Positions 13,278 through 26,394 of a stretch of DNA of 64,000 nucleotides are shown here, piece by piece (within the stretch, counting starts at the first letter, position 1; each line of letters begins with the position of its first letter). A program made the translations under genes and the position numbers. Source of the stretch: Varroa destructor (lineage: Eukaryota; Arthropoda; Arachnida; Mesostigmata; Varroidae); the NCBI RefSeq assembly GCF_002443255.2, contig NW_019211456.1, positions 53,857,743-53,921,742 of the forward strand. The letters are read 5' to 3'. The notes beneath the pieces are model-generated. The model ran no database searches and had not been told where the DNA came from. It saw only the letters and a program-made list of their open reading frames with translations.

Positions 13278-13325
13278 TAAAGTTTAAATAATCATTTGAA
13301 AAATTAACTTTTTTTGACAGGCGAA

Positions 13326-16300
13326 ATGCCGTTTCATGTGTACCGCGATATAGCTGGATGGCAGTCTCAGAACCTTCCAATTACAACAACAAGCAATGAA
13401 GCATCAAGGATGTTCGACTCTTGTATATCGCAGTTTATTGCGTGGAGGGAGGACGAATATGGTATGTTTTTTACGTTATTGAAATTATCCATATTAAGTA
13501 CGATCGATACATTTGAAACGCAATATTTGAAGTACTTCATAGACTAGATACAAATATTTTCTTGTCTCTCGATAAATGTTTTCCATTTTCTTACAGTTAG
13601 GTAAATGTGAGATTGTAATAGTGTACGGCGGGTGGTTCAAAACTATTAATTTTTTTTATAAGTTGCCGAAAAACCATATTTGGTGGAAAAATACCTGCCT
13701 TTAATTCGTTACATACACACAAGTTAGTAAAGTTTTTTTAAGAAAAGTTTTAAGCCACAATCGATTAAAATCCACGGGTAAGGATTTGTATTGACCGTAG
13801 CTAGTGTTTGTTGATATACGGTTAAACATTTTGTAACACATTTGCTCTAAGAAAATCCATAGTACGGTTTGCATACAGTTAGCGCAAGTCTTGCAACTGA
13901 CTGATGAGGAGAAGAATGAAGATTTGTGTCGACTTTCAAGTTTTAATCGACTAACTTAGTAATCCCTGGAACACATTTTATAAAGACCTAAGCACTACAT
14001 ACAAAAATTGATCCTTCAAAGAATCGTTCAAGGCAGGATGGACGCACATGTAGTTTCAATACATTAAATTTGTCAGCGACTTCAATTAATATTATTAGCA
14101 AAAAAATGACTTTAACCTAATGAAATGGACAAATCGTTGCCAGTGTTAGATAAATTTGATCTGATGGTTCCTACAAGTTTTAACGAATGGCATTGCAAAT
14201 TTTTCTCGATATAAAATGATCGGAAAGCTTGTCAAATAAATATATGAATGAGTCCATATCATAGTGGGTTCTTGATAGTAATAATAATGAAGTGGTCTAA
14301 ACCTAGAGCTAATAATATTGGCTACACTCTACACTTCAAGATCTCCATGACGATGATTGCCTCGATGCATTAAGATAGGTAATTCGTGAAAAAAAATAAA
14401 TAGCGAAATTAGAAAAACAGTTAGCAACATAATCTCTGAAAACGCTGGCGCTAGTGTATAACAATAAAAGAGGGTACATTTAAATCGCACTAAAACACCA
14501 GCGTTTGATTTTGTCTTAACTTACAAAATTATGGTAGTTTAAAGAGGAGGAAGTTTAAAACAGACAGCGTGTTTATATGCATTAATTGATTTTCCGGGCA
14601 AAAAAAGTCTAATTTTGCCACACAGTGTTGAGATAAATGAGAAGTGTATAACGAAAGACACGTAATATTAATTGAAGGCACTTAATGATATCTTATTTGA
14701 GAAACAATGACATTGATATCTTATTTGAGAAGCTTTAAATATAAAAATGTCAATTAGTCGTTATGCGTTTGCTGTGATCCAAGCCGCGCGCCGATTTGGT
14801 ACAATATTAACCGCTCGGGTTGCCTGTTATCTACGTTGTACATATCGTTTTTCCCTAAGGTCTGGGCACGGCGATGGAAAAAATGGTGTCAGCCGATCCC
14901 GAATTCGTCTTAGGCAAGGTGCTCGTTCACACTCTGAATCTGATTGGCACAGGTGATTCCGGGAAAAAAAATCCAAAGATCATCGAGGAACTCAAATTTT
15001 TACGCGGCATTGCCAAAGTACGTTTGATACCCTAGCACTAGCTTGTCAAGGTGTGAGTTTTCACTCGTAATCGGTGACACTGATGATCAACCGGTTTTCG
15101 TGTTCATACTCTGGTGAAACTTAACAGCTATGCGCTTGAATGATGCGGCTTCTTGTTTGCAGATTCAAGGTGTAAGCGAACGTGAGAGGCTGCACCTTGA
15201 GGCAGCCTTGCGTCTAGCTGAGGGTAGCATGCATACTGCCTGCGAGGTTTGGGAGAAGATCCTTCAGAGTCACCCAACGGATATGCTGGCTATAAAGGCT
15301 GCACATGACTGTTATTTCTACCTCGGTAAAGACATAAGTAGATTAAGGGAAATTTCAGCATCAGTGGAGCACTCAACCTCGTTAATCCTCTATTCAAAGC
15401 AAATACAAATCCAAGAGACTAACTGCCTGATCGCAACAAAAAATTGATTACTGTATTTAATACCGTACCACATTACAATGTGTGCACCGATCAAAATTAG
15501 AATCATATAACCTAGAAAATAAGATTTTTTTTGGTCCGGAACAAATAAATTACCTGTTGTTTGCCACGATTCAGATGAAAATAACGAGATTCTACGCGCA
15601 GAAAACAACATTACTGAGGATTTCAAATTATTTATTTAACAATTTAACTTTTATGGTAGCTAAACATGCATATCAGACAGGGATTCACTTCGTTAGTTAC
15701 ATGGATTTCTTATTAACTAAATGCGACCATATCTACCTTTCAATAACTAAGTCATCTCTTCTATGCTAATATTTTTCGTTGTTTATTTTTATATAGGATA
15801 TGCAACCACAACATAGCTAGGGCCTTCAAATTATTACCATGCCAAAGTTATTACGCCCTTCATATGTTCTTTTTACTCTCATTTTGCCACCAGCCCTCAC
15901 AGCAGTTCAGGCCTGTCGTTTTTTTAAAATATACGGCAGATTTTTCATAGGGGTGTTCCACTACGAGATCTTAACATTGTCCCAACTCTCACGTTGTGGT
16001 GGGGTAAAACAGTCTGCTAACCCTAGGGATTACATGGGTTCGACGTGGAAGCCTTTCTTTGAACAAACATGATGGCATGGAAGGACTGTTGGCTGATGGA
16101 GATAGCTATTGCCTGTCAAGCAAGCATAAAATCTGAGCGCGGTGAATAAGTTAAGCTGTCTTGGAGGGGCATTAGAAAGAACAAAATAACAGATTTCAAC
16201 AGATGTGTCTTTACACTATCATAAATGACCGTTGACATAAGTTAGGTCAAATATTCAAACAGCAACGCATCTCACAAGAGATATTGAGCTTCCATGGACA

Positions 16301-18030
16301 TTCTGTATCAAGCGATTGTTTTTCCAACTGTGTTATTTGCTGGCAAAAACTGCACATTTTAGTTTTATAACCCTTACAAGCATTTTGTTTCGCCAAGGTT
16401 AAGGAATGTTATTCCAATGCTACTACGCTTTAAAATAGAAACGCTATTTTCTGAAATATGCCCACCTCCAAAATGTATTCGAAAAATATACATATGACAG
16501 AGGACCAGACGTGGAGTATAAAAAAAAATCAAGCAGATTGAGATACTACCGCAAAATAGTAGTCCAAAAAAAAGTGAGCATTAAAAAGATTCAAAATGTT
16601 TGACATGGAATACATTGAAACCACCGCATTGGTTATACATTGAAAAGTATGGGTTATACATTTTAATCCATTGCTGGTTTCAAATTTATCTTTTCTTTTA
16701 GTTGTATGTGTTTCATCCTGTTGTGCTTTTTTCTTCACGAAACGCCGAAGCTATAAATAAATAGCATTTGAAATGTTTAAAGATACTTCTAATTGTATAG
16801 CTGAGGCGAATTCTTGAATTGTCAGCTCTTTTATGTGCATATACTTACATTACCCCCGTGAAACTAGATCATTCTTTCGTTCTTTTCGATTTTGTTTTGG
16901 TATTCAGTTCCACTGTTTACCCCACGAGAGGAGCGAAAAGCTAAGCGTAGGTTTGTTATAGGCTAAATTACATTCAATGGTTCATATGCTGTCTTTCCAG
17001 GCAAACAACAGGATATGCGCACCTCGATTGAGAGAGTTATGCCGAAGTGGAAAACAGACCTTCCTCTGTACAGCTACCTTTACGGTACATATAATATATC
17101 TTATTATCAGGATATTAGACAATGAAATGACGACCGTATTATATGATAATTGCAGGGCTACGGGGCCCTTTTCTGTAGTAGTGTCCTGAGCACTTTCGAG
17201 CTGGGAGCTATGAGGCACCCAAGGCAGAGGATAGCTGAAGGATCAAATACAAATGGTTTCAATTGCGTGCGAAGATGAAAATATTAGCCTTTATGGAATG
17301 TCAGATCTCAAAATGGAGAGAATAGATTGTGAAGATGTATTGAAAAGTTGATAATCAGAAAACACGTACTGTGCGCGAGGAATGTCTTAATTCGAGATTG
17401 CAAGAGAGTCATTTCAGTTTTAAAATGAGAGATTTCATTACCAATTCACTGTAGGGATTGTTGTTAATTTCTTAAGCTCAATTCTTTGTATAGTATACTA
17501 TATGTAAATGTTCCCATATGTTAATTTAGGTAGGTTGCTGAATATTAAGAGGCTAGAGACGCAAATTAAGCAATCAAGCCTACAGTTAAGAAAAAAAACT
17601 CCCAGTTATTTAGACACGTTTTATACATACGGCTAAAACAGATAGTACAGTTCAGCATAGACCTGTAAGCATCGTTTTTGCGAAGCGTAAACATATACTA
17701 TTCTAACTAAAGACTCACATTTACTAAATTATGAGCCTACCTTTGTTCCCTTACTCTATTTGACAATATTTTTCTATTATTATTTGTATTACCGAACGTT
17801 TCGATAACAGGTATGCAAGCATTTGGGTTATGTGAAACCGGCTCTTATGAAAAGGCATCACAAATGGCACTTCGGGGCTTAGAGCTTAATCGGAATGACG
17901 CGTGGGCAACGCACGCCAACGCGCACGTGTTCGAGATGACTACACAGCCCAGTCAAGGTTATTCCGATTAATAACGGTTTGACGTTCTATGAAGTTTATA
18001 TAACTTCATAGAACGTCTATATATGTAGAC

Positions 18031-18079
<49 letters not shown>

Positions 18080-21000
18080 TGTATATGTCTCCGCATCACC
18101 ACGTTTTAGCTAGCGCGAGCAAAAAAATCCCCCCCCCCCCCCCCGTCGCAGCCAAATAATGCAATTCCCATGCACTTTTAACAAAACTAAGACATGTCGA
18201 CGTGCATAAATCGAAGATGCCAATTGATATAATTATGTTGTGTCAAAACAAGAACTTATTGCAAATATCTTATAAATAATCAGGCAAATGCCTGATTGAA
18301 AATCTGATTCCCCATATGTACTGCTATTGCTTTCTCGCAGCGAAGAACTATCGTAGATATTATCTACAGTACCATGCGTAGAATTGTTTGTGCCGACTTA
18401 CGGCAAACCTAATGAATGTTTAAAACTGTCGTTTGGCCTTGCTTAAGACAGTTCATTTAAAGCAGACCTAAAAGACTGAGTTTGAAGGCTATTAATTTAT
18501 ACTTTTTTGATTCTGTATAATTATGGTCGCAGGAATATCGTTCATGTCTCGAACGGTTGCAGATTGGCAGCCATGCGGCCTCTTGGCATGTCATAATTTC
18601 TGGCACTGGGCACTGTATCACATTGAAAAAGGAGAAACTGAGGCAGCCATCGACCTTTTTGATTCAGAGGTAAGCCATTCCTTTTAGTGCGTATTGTTTT
18701 ATCGTACGTAGTCGTCCATCTTATATTTGTTACACTTTATTCATTCGGCGCTAAAATTTCTTGTTCTTTCGTCTATTTTACAAGAGAAGCAATACCGATC
18801 GTCGATAACAACGGTGTATTCGTTGGCTAACTTTTTTTTTTGTTTCAGGCTTCGTCTCTTATTTTCATTCATTATCATCATTCATATTATTATCAGAAGA
18901 TGGTCTGAATTGCATTTGCGAAATTTTTTTACGGGTGTCATTCCTGCTCAAAGTTTCATATTGTTGTGTTGTGCGGAACAATTGAGAAAATCTAAAAACT
19001 TGTATAACTTCTAAACATTATAAAGGAGAATAAAGAAGACAATATTTTAACAGATATGTATTTCCATTTATATATATACATTGAGGTCAGCTATTTGGGA
19101 ACATCCAAACAGGTGTGCATTTCTAATTTACATTGGTATTTGCACTCGTAAGTATCGCTTCTCTAAGAGAATCAACGGTAGATTATATAAATTTGAACCT
19201 AATTTGTAAAGAAACCGTTGTTTTTTTATCGTTTAGTGTTTTCGTTACAGTTTCATCGGTTTCACAGGTTTCGAGGCATCTCTACTGAAGTGATAGGAAA
19301 CCCGTTGTTCAGGTTATGTCTTGTTCAAAGTCTTTCGTGATGACAGCAACTTGTTCTTCCATTTGAAATCTTGAGATGTAACTACCTCGTCTGTGGCCTT
19401 CAACTTTTTAATCCCCGTCATTTAATAAGTGCACCGATAATAAGCTGTGATTTTGTTGCAAACTGTGATAAAGAAACTGTGATCAATCTTCAATGGGTTT
19501 TACCAACGCTCTTACCTTGTATAAACAAACTAGTCGCTACGCGTTGATTTCCGCAACCAACGATATCTGTGCCTCTAAACGTATTATCCCCTAATGACTT
19601 TTAAGTTGGTTACTTAAAGCTACCAGCTTATAGTCACAGATAACCAGAATTATCTAAAGTATTTACTAAACTTCGTTTGTCGTAAAAAGCTATTCTAAAT
19701 TCTTAACCCAGACGGATGCTTATATGTAACGGGCACCAAAGTAAATTATTATAACCTTAGCACAAATGCATATCCTGACAATTCACCAATTCCTGTGTTG
19801 CTGTACACTGTTCAATACAAGTAATTACTCTGCAAAACATACCGTTTTGATTCAGGTTGAGAGTCTGATGATGAACTGATTACGTATGTCTATCAATTAG
19901 TTGAATATCCAATCAGCGAAGCGATCATCAGGGAAAATAAACTAAACTATCATGACTAGCTACTTCTATAAAAACCATAGGAGTACAAAACATAACATTG
20001 AGAGCTTGAATGTTTAGCTGAGACCAGTAATGAGAGCGCATTAGATGTCCAAAGTAATGTACTTTAGGAAATCAAATAAGTATTTTCGTCGAACTGTCGA
20101 AATGCTTAGGATGCGTGTAGCATTTCTATATAACGTGAGTTACTGGCGAAATTTAAGTTAAACCTTAAATATTAACATAATTACTCATCACCAAATGCTT
20201 GCAAATTAACTGCCGAGTCTTTGCTCATTTCAGAAACAATCTTTGTTGCAAAAGTGTCTTTAAGTGACAATTTAGCTTTCTATAGGAATACTCACACCGG
20301 AACTGTTGTTCATTACTGAGTACCTTAACACCTCTTAAACTTTAGCGAATGGTGAAAACAAAGCTTAAAAAGGACTAACTCCAAATACGTTTGTACTGAA
20401 TGGGAAGGACATGACCTATATATGCGCAGATTTCGTATTAGCTATCTATAACAGCAGTAAAATGCAACCCTTCATTCATTCTTCATTTTGGCTACACAGT
20501 TTTACCTTAACGGCTGCCGTCATTGTTTTTTGATAGTACGGTAGCTGGTGATACACAAGAATAGTCCGTGAGAGGTACACGCACTTACTCATTTGCAACT
20601 TTTGTTCAGGCCTATAAAAGTACGGTAGTCCTAAACATTGTACATCTGTCTATTCTGTTTATTTTATGTATCTCAAGCCTCCATTCATCGTAATTTGCCA
20701 AAAGAAGTTCGAAGAGATACGGATAGTAGTATAATAGTGACGCCAGAACTAAGTATTAATTATGACCTTTTCCAACTTTTTCGGAACTACTGTTATCTAT
20801 GTGCACTGCAAAATGAATGATTAAACAAAAGCAGTATTTGGTTTTATTCGAATTGCCTTTTTTGCTAGATTTACGTTGGTTATTGGCCACTGGGTTGGCT
20901 TTGTGCATTACTTATTACTATTATGCACTATTTTGTATTTATTCTTGGATAGCTGCCGCTACTGACAGACTGAGTCATCTTTTGAATAATTCTTAGGCAT

Positions 21001-24000
21001 TTGAGAATCTTTCGCATAAATTACCCGAATAAGAGCAAATACCTTAAATTTTAGCTTTTTCGTCTATATGAGGTATTATTGATTTCCGCATTATATGGTT
21101 GTTTTAGGTTGAGAAGCGTTGCGGAAGCGGCTCTATGCTGGATTACGTCGACGGCGCCAGTCTATTATATAGACTCGAACTTGAAGGAATCAACGTTGGG
21201 CGGAGGTGACTAGATAAAGATCATAATGCGGTTATTTCTACATTTTAATTATGTACCAAACAAACAAATTACATCAAAATGATGTGAAATGCATCGCAAT
21301 GCCCTTACATACTTATGTTCAATTATCGAAGTATGATAAAAGTATATAAATTTATTCCCAAGAATCATAAAAATGCAAAAGATGAAATCTTTCATCGAGT
21401 TTAAATTTCGTATTAGATTCTGAAGTTTTACCTAGATTGACCACTATATATGAACGATCCAGTGTTGATACTTCGGCTGGTTGCTAAGGTTCGCTTTTGA
21501 GTTATGATTACGTAAATTCTCGCACGTATGGCTTGTGTATCTGCAACTGAAAAAGTTCCTTGATATTTTACTCTTGATACATTAGCTTCTGCAAGAATCG
21601 GGTAATGGCAATGCTCTATACTATAGTGGAGGCTCATCTTAAAAATGATATATCCAACGTTCGAGGAACATAATACGTAGTTGAGAAGCATGCCTAGCTA
21701 AAATTCGTTTACTAAAAAAAAGTCTGCAGAATATAATAAGCAGTAGTGTTCGCCCTTCTCTATGAAATATGATTAAACAACGTCAGCATACTATCCGGCT
21801 TATGTGCTATACTGATGTACCAAATAAGAACGGTAGAGTAAACTTTGTTTAAACAACCAGTGAAGCAACATAGAAAAAGCCAGCTGGCTCGTAAGTTAGG
21901 CACTGACAGATTTATGACTTGCACATTAATCATCCCTTGCGCGTCGTTTCATGGGCAAATTCACATCCTGCATATAATTGTGAAGGTTCTTTTTCATTGC
22001 GAGCAAAATCTCCCTAAAATTTTTTTTGTATGGATTTCGAGATTCATACAACTTACAAGCTGTTTGAAAATACCAGCCTAAGTACTGCCTCAGCCACCAA
22101 CGGCATGCAGAAAATCAACTTATCAGAGATCAAAGCGGACTAACAGGACGAGCCATTAAGTTGTAAACGATTATTCCTTTTCAGATGGACCTCACTGTAT
22201 GCGGTTACCAAAGAGCACCTGTATGACCACATTCTAGTATTCAACGATGCTCACTTTGCCATGACCCTTCTTGGACTTAAAGATAAAGAACACTTCAATA
22301 AGTTCCAGGTATATATTTGGAGAGCAGCATTAAGTGGCTTCATAATCCCAACTCAAGACTGTGTGAAACATTTGTGGGGTGGAAGTCATTTGAAAGAAAG
22401 GTAGATTTTGATAATTTTTTGGGAAGAACGTTCCACCCGACAAGGAAAATTTTTGCGTTAAAGAACTGATGCATGGGCAGATGTATTTTCACATTCAGGA
22501 ATACAAAAGAACTGTATGGAAGATCTGTGGTATGGGTGGACAAGGTTTCCATACTTCAACATTTCTTACCGCCTACTGGAATCGCAAATGCATTTATATA
22601 TTTTGTAAGTCTATTATTTAATCACGCTTATCGAGAACAATGCTGTCATCGCTTCAGTACTGGAAAGGTCTAGGACTGTTAATAGAATATAGTAAGGAGA
22701 ATGGGCTCCCTGGGTCGAAACGATCGACATAAGGGAAATGTTCTCGGGACCCGTCTTCAGCTGGTAAAGTTCTGGGCCTCCCTGTTGAGCTCAAAAAAAA
22801 GGCGACTGCCTCTAGGCTAACCCGCCATTCCGAAAGTCGATCAAGTAACACAACTTCAAACCCATATAGCAAATCGAACGAATCTGCACCCAGAGACTGT
22901 AGTATCAGTCGTAAAGGCCTCCGCGGACAATTTCATGGCAAGGCTGCTTTAGCAAATAAGTTAACAGCCGTTCCATACTCGTGCAGGTTGTCTACTCCGG
23001 CGGTTCATTCAATATGGGGCAGGTTACGGCAGGTTTAGCACCACAAAATTTTTATTTGCATTGTTATTGTTAACGAAATCCATGCTCTATGAGATTTCTA
23101 AAGGGCAGACAACGCTTGTAACCCCTGCCTATTAATGTAAAAAGGAGGGGAGCATTCTATGACATAGTAAAGTCTAAACTTATTTTGTCGAAGTGCATTG
23201 TCATAATATAGGCGCCTGGAGCCCGGCAATGCTCGCGACTTTTCTTCATTATTTGGCGTACTCCAAAATGCCTCCCATATTCCATGCGGCCATTCGGCCG
23301 GACCCGGAGTTGCTGACCTACAATGGTGAAGCACGGCACTTATCACTAATTAAGGAATCGTTCCGTCTTTCAATAACAGTTTAATCGTGCCGCATTACCG
23401 TCTTTCAGTAACAGGCTAATCTTGCGACGTTACCGAAGTATAGTTTACACAAAGCAGGATTAAAAACCTTTTTTTTTTAGAAAATAATAGGCAAAGGCCA
23501 GAGTCTCTTTCGAGAAGCTAGAAGTACCCATTTCAACAACTGTAGCACCAAGAATCTCAGACCACACGATACAATATTAGAATTACTATAAATCGACATG
23601 GCGCTCACTATAAAATTGACGAGCGTAACAGACTTTTCTGTTGTCTTTTCATTAAACTGCCTAGTCAGTCAATCTAATTCATACGTTAGGTGAGAGCCTT
23701 TTTGGTTTGGATAACTTAAAACCCTGCTCTTTAGTCGATGAACTTGGGAGGTCAAATTATCGAACTAACTTATTCAGCTTCTATTTGAAAACACGCGAGT
23801 TACTCGCTTCAGGTACGATTCGATTATTATGCCTCCCAAAAATTTTCCTTTCAGTTATTTTTCATTTTAGTGTGCGACTTGTCTGCAGGCCAATACAACT
23901 TGATAAGAAATCATTATTTGCACATGTGCTCCAATTTTCCTATATTCCGCATACCAATTATGAAATATGCTATAAAAACTTTAGAGCGTAAAGGCTATTT

Positions 24001-24614
24001 AGAATGTAGATGCAACGGAGCTTGTGTGACAATTTTTTTTTCTTGTTCTCCTACATTTCCAAACAGGGGTCCTTGAATTCCGTTGAGGATGTGGCAGAAA
24101 TAGATAATACGAAGATAACTACGCTGTTTGGTAAAAAACTTATCCAAGCAATGAAAGACTACAGTGAAGGTATCCAACAAAATAGCACATTTTTAGTTGT
24201 TCTATTATATTTGCCGGCGTTAAAAGATTACATCATTCTGGCTGCTCGGAATGAGAGTGTTACCTTTTCATTCATAAACGATTAGCCAAGCTTAGGCTGT
24301 TATCCGATTTTCTAGCAGTGCGAATTCTTTATCAAATATATATATTCAGCTGATCTTAGCAGAATTATCCAAAATAACTTGCAAATGCAGGCAACTTCGA
24401 TGCATGCGCTTCGGTGCTGATTCCTCTTGAGTCTCAGCTGGTGCAGATGGGGGGATCAGACGCTCAACGAGATGTTTTTAATTTGTTGCTGTTAAACGCG
24501 GCTATTCGTAGTCACAACCACCAAGAAGATGCGAAGAAGCTCCTCGACTGCCGCGCGGCTGTGCGGAGAGCTTCGCCCATGGTTAACCGGCTGAAGAAAC
24601 GTCTGGTGCCTTAA
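13326..24614 (+). CDS. TTC38: Tetratricopeptide repeat protein 38
   Basis: Ten coding exons assemble with matching phases: 13326-13461, 14860-15017, 15163-15325, 17001-17084, 17811-17957, 18533-18669, 21108-21205, 22185-22308, 24067-24169 and 24391-24614. All introns are GT-AG. They encode 457 aa, against 469 in human TTC38. Family signatures occur in order: PITTTSNEAS near residue 22, a VLVHTLNLIGTG segment in exon 2, HPTDMLA near 135, a DAWATHANAHVFEM segment (exon 5), LACHNFWHWALYHIEKGE (exon 6), HILVFNDAHF (exon 8) and QMGGSDAQRDVFN (exon 10), with a normal stop. TTC38 proteins are built of TPR-like helical hairpins that bind partners; their cellular role is not established. The start is the first ATG, six bases inside the exon after a TTTGACAG acceptor, and it fits the family N terminus, so an upstream non-coding exon is likely. 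Candidate polyadenylation signals (AATAAA) lie near 24900. Confidence 0.95.
14686..14731. repeat. Direct repeat, 18 bases, two copies
   Basis: TGATATCTTATTTGAGAA occurs at 14686-14703 and again at 14714-14731 in TTC38 intron 1, separated by ten bases. This is a short local duplication with no recognised function. Confidence 0.85.
17981..18017. repeat. Perfect inverted repeat in TTC38 intron 5
   Basis: Arms of 16 bases, GACGTTCTATGAAGTT at 17981-17996 and its exact complement at 18002-18017, flank a five-base loop. It begins 23 bases after the donor of exon 5 (17957) and stands directly before a (TA)n tract. Confidence 0.9.
18037..18144. repeat. (TA)n microsatellite followed by a C16 run
   Basis: An alternating AT tract of about 40 bases (18037-18076) is followed, about 50 bases later, by an uninterrupted run of 16 C (18129-18144). 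Both lie in TTC38 intron 5. Lengths of such tracts are prone to sequencing and assembly error. Confidence 0.9.
23363..23432. repeat. Imperfect tandem repeat, 35-base period, two copies
   Basis: A unit beginning CCGTCTTTCAATAACAG (23363-23397) is repeated at 23398-23432 with scattered substitutions. It closes a GC-richer block (about 22650-23430) inside TTC38 intron 8 that differs from the AT-rich introns around it and may be an inserted element. Confidence 0.75.
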
Positions 24615-26374
24615 ACATTCACATTCTTAAGATTAAATTTCAAATGAAGGAATCGATCCCTAATAGCACTATTACTGCGGTGTAGTGCGTTACGAACTAT
24701 GAAAAAGCGTCTTAAAAATTATTATGAAGTTCTTAGAAAACCTAATTACACATTACTGGAGCCTTTTGGCTAAGGAACAACATGGTGATCCTGTTATCGG
24801 TTGGTATAAACGGTTCCAACAATTAAGCTTTTATCTAGACTGTGCTTGAGAAAATCATAATCGATACTATGAAAACACACTGAATTTAATTGATATCAGA
24901 AATAAAATAAAAAAGGAGGCAGTTTCGTCAAGTTTTGTTAAAACTTAAACCCTTATAGAAATCTCTAATTCCATTTCTGTCGAAAAATTAAGAAATTGTA
25001 GAGTTGTACATATGTAACATAACTCCGCTACAGCACGCACGAAAGCTCTAATCATAGGTATTTTCGTCGCTATCGCTACAAAGTCCGGATGCCGCCAGAA
25101 TAAATTACATTTATGTCAGTACAGGTGCGTTGTCACCATATTTGGTTCCAGCGGGGGAAGGGGGATATCATTCGAGTCAATTGTGGATTAGAGGGAGCGT
25201 TCGGCCAGAATACGACGCTAAGGTCTGTCGTAGAACCTTTCGCAGAAAGTGGAGGAACTCGTGACGCCACTAAAAATTTCCACTGAACAACTCATGGCCG
25301 ACGCAATGAAGTAGGTCATTAGAAACGGCAATGCGTGTCTACGGCTAGTCGCACGAGCACACGCTGAGGCTTGCTTGTGTACTTTTGCCGGACCCAACAT
25401 AATGGTTCGAACTGCTTGGACGGCACGGGAACGTGGAAGCGTATCTGTTTGAGCATTTAGGGTAGGAAGCATCATGCAGAGAATATTGCAGTGGAGAATA
25501 TTTTATCCGTACATTCTTACAAGACGCAAAGGAATCGTATCAGTATGATGGCGTTGGGAACAAACTTGTTAGAGCGTAACTACCGGACTTCATATCCTTT
25601 GCGAAACAGCATGCAACTACTGCGCTGATAGGTGGCTGCGAACGCACCGTCAACGGGGTCAGCTGTCAAAGTAAACGGAAATTGCTTTAGCGGCTAAAAG
25701 GGCAGAATTTTTGTGGAACAATTCGCCTAGATCGTAAACCACACTATACACCGTACGTTAAGCTATATACGACGAGTACCTACGCTGTGTATTTAATCTT
25801 CGGCACAACCATCGCTTTTGCTGTAGGAGTTAGATGTGCACCGCAATTCTGCCGGAAATGTGCAGAAAAAAAAAGCTAAACGTGCACTCCGTATGGTTTC
25901 TAAGCATGCGTTATATATCTATATGTACATTCTATGGTCATTCTACGATGAATACATTCTGAAGTAGAACTAACGAAATATTAAACGAAAACGATGTGTC
26001 GAATGACATCTCGAAAACGGTAGCCACACGTAACAAATCTAAAAAAAGCACAACCCAAAAACGCATTTGTCTGTATCGATGTCTTAACACGGTAAATACG
26101 TTATATAGACGTATGCATTGTTTATATAAAACTAGCTCTTTTCTGAATTTAAAATAATCGTGCATTTATCCCGTGTAATTTAAAAAACAAAACGGTTCGT
26201 GATCTATATATGTATAAAACAGTTATTTTACTGCAAAGACCAATGGTTCACACACTATCTTCGTTCGATACTTATAAACAATGCAAAACAGTTAATTCTT
26301 TCTGACTAACTAAAAATCACTGCTAGTGTTATTCTACATTCACCCAGTCAATTAGAGACGAACGAAACTCATTT

Positions 26375-26394
26375 AATATATATATATATATATA
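26375..26394. repeat. (AT)n microsatellite
   Basis: An alternating AT tract of about 20 bases in intergenic AT-rich DNA. Confidence 0.85.

Larger units (their letters stand above)
4958..13325. other. About 8.4 kb without an identifiable gene
   Basis: The stretch is mostly AT-rich and no conserved protein was recognised on either strand. It contains a short hairpin (5741-5774), unplaced minus-strand exon-like pieces (8378-8528, 8687-8896 and near 7440-7540) and a GC-richer block at 12030-12300. That block could be the promoter or non-coding first exon of TTC38, because the TTC38 ATG lies six bases from the acceptor TTTTTTTGACAG (AG at 13319-13320). A (TAA)n run lies near 12999-13016. Nothing else could be named. 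Confidence 0.6.

Noticed and set aside
14747..14956. 69-codon ORF overlapping TTC38 exon 2
   Set aside because: It is a shadow in another frame. The conserved TTC38 frame runs 14860-15017 between a CTAAG acceptor and a GTACGT donor.
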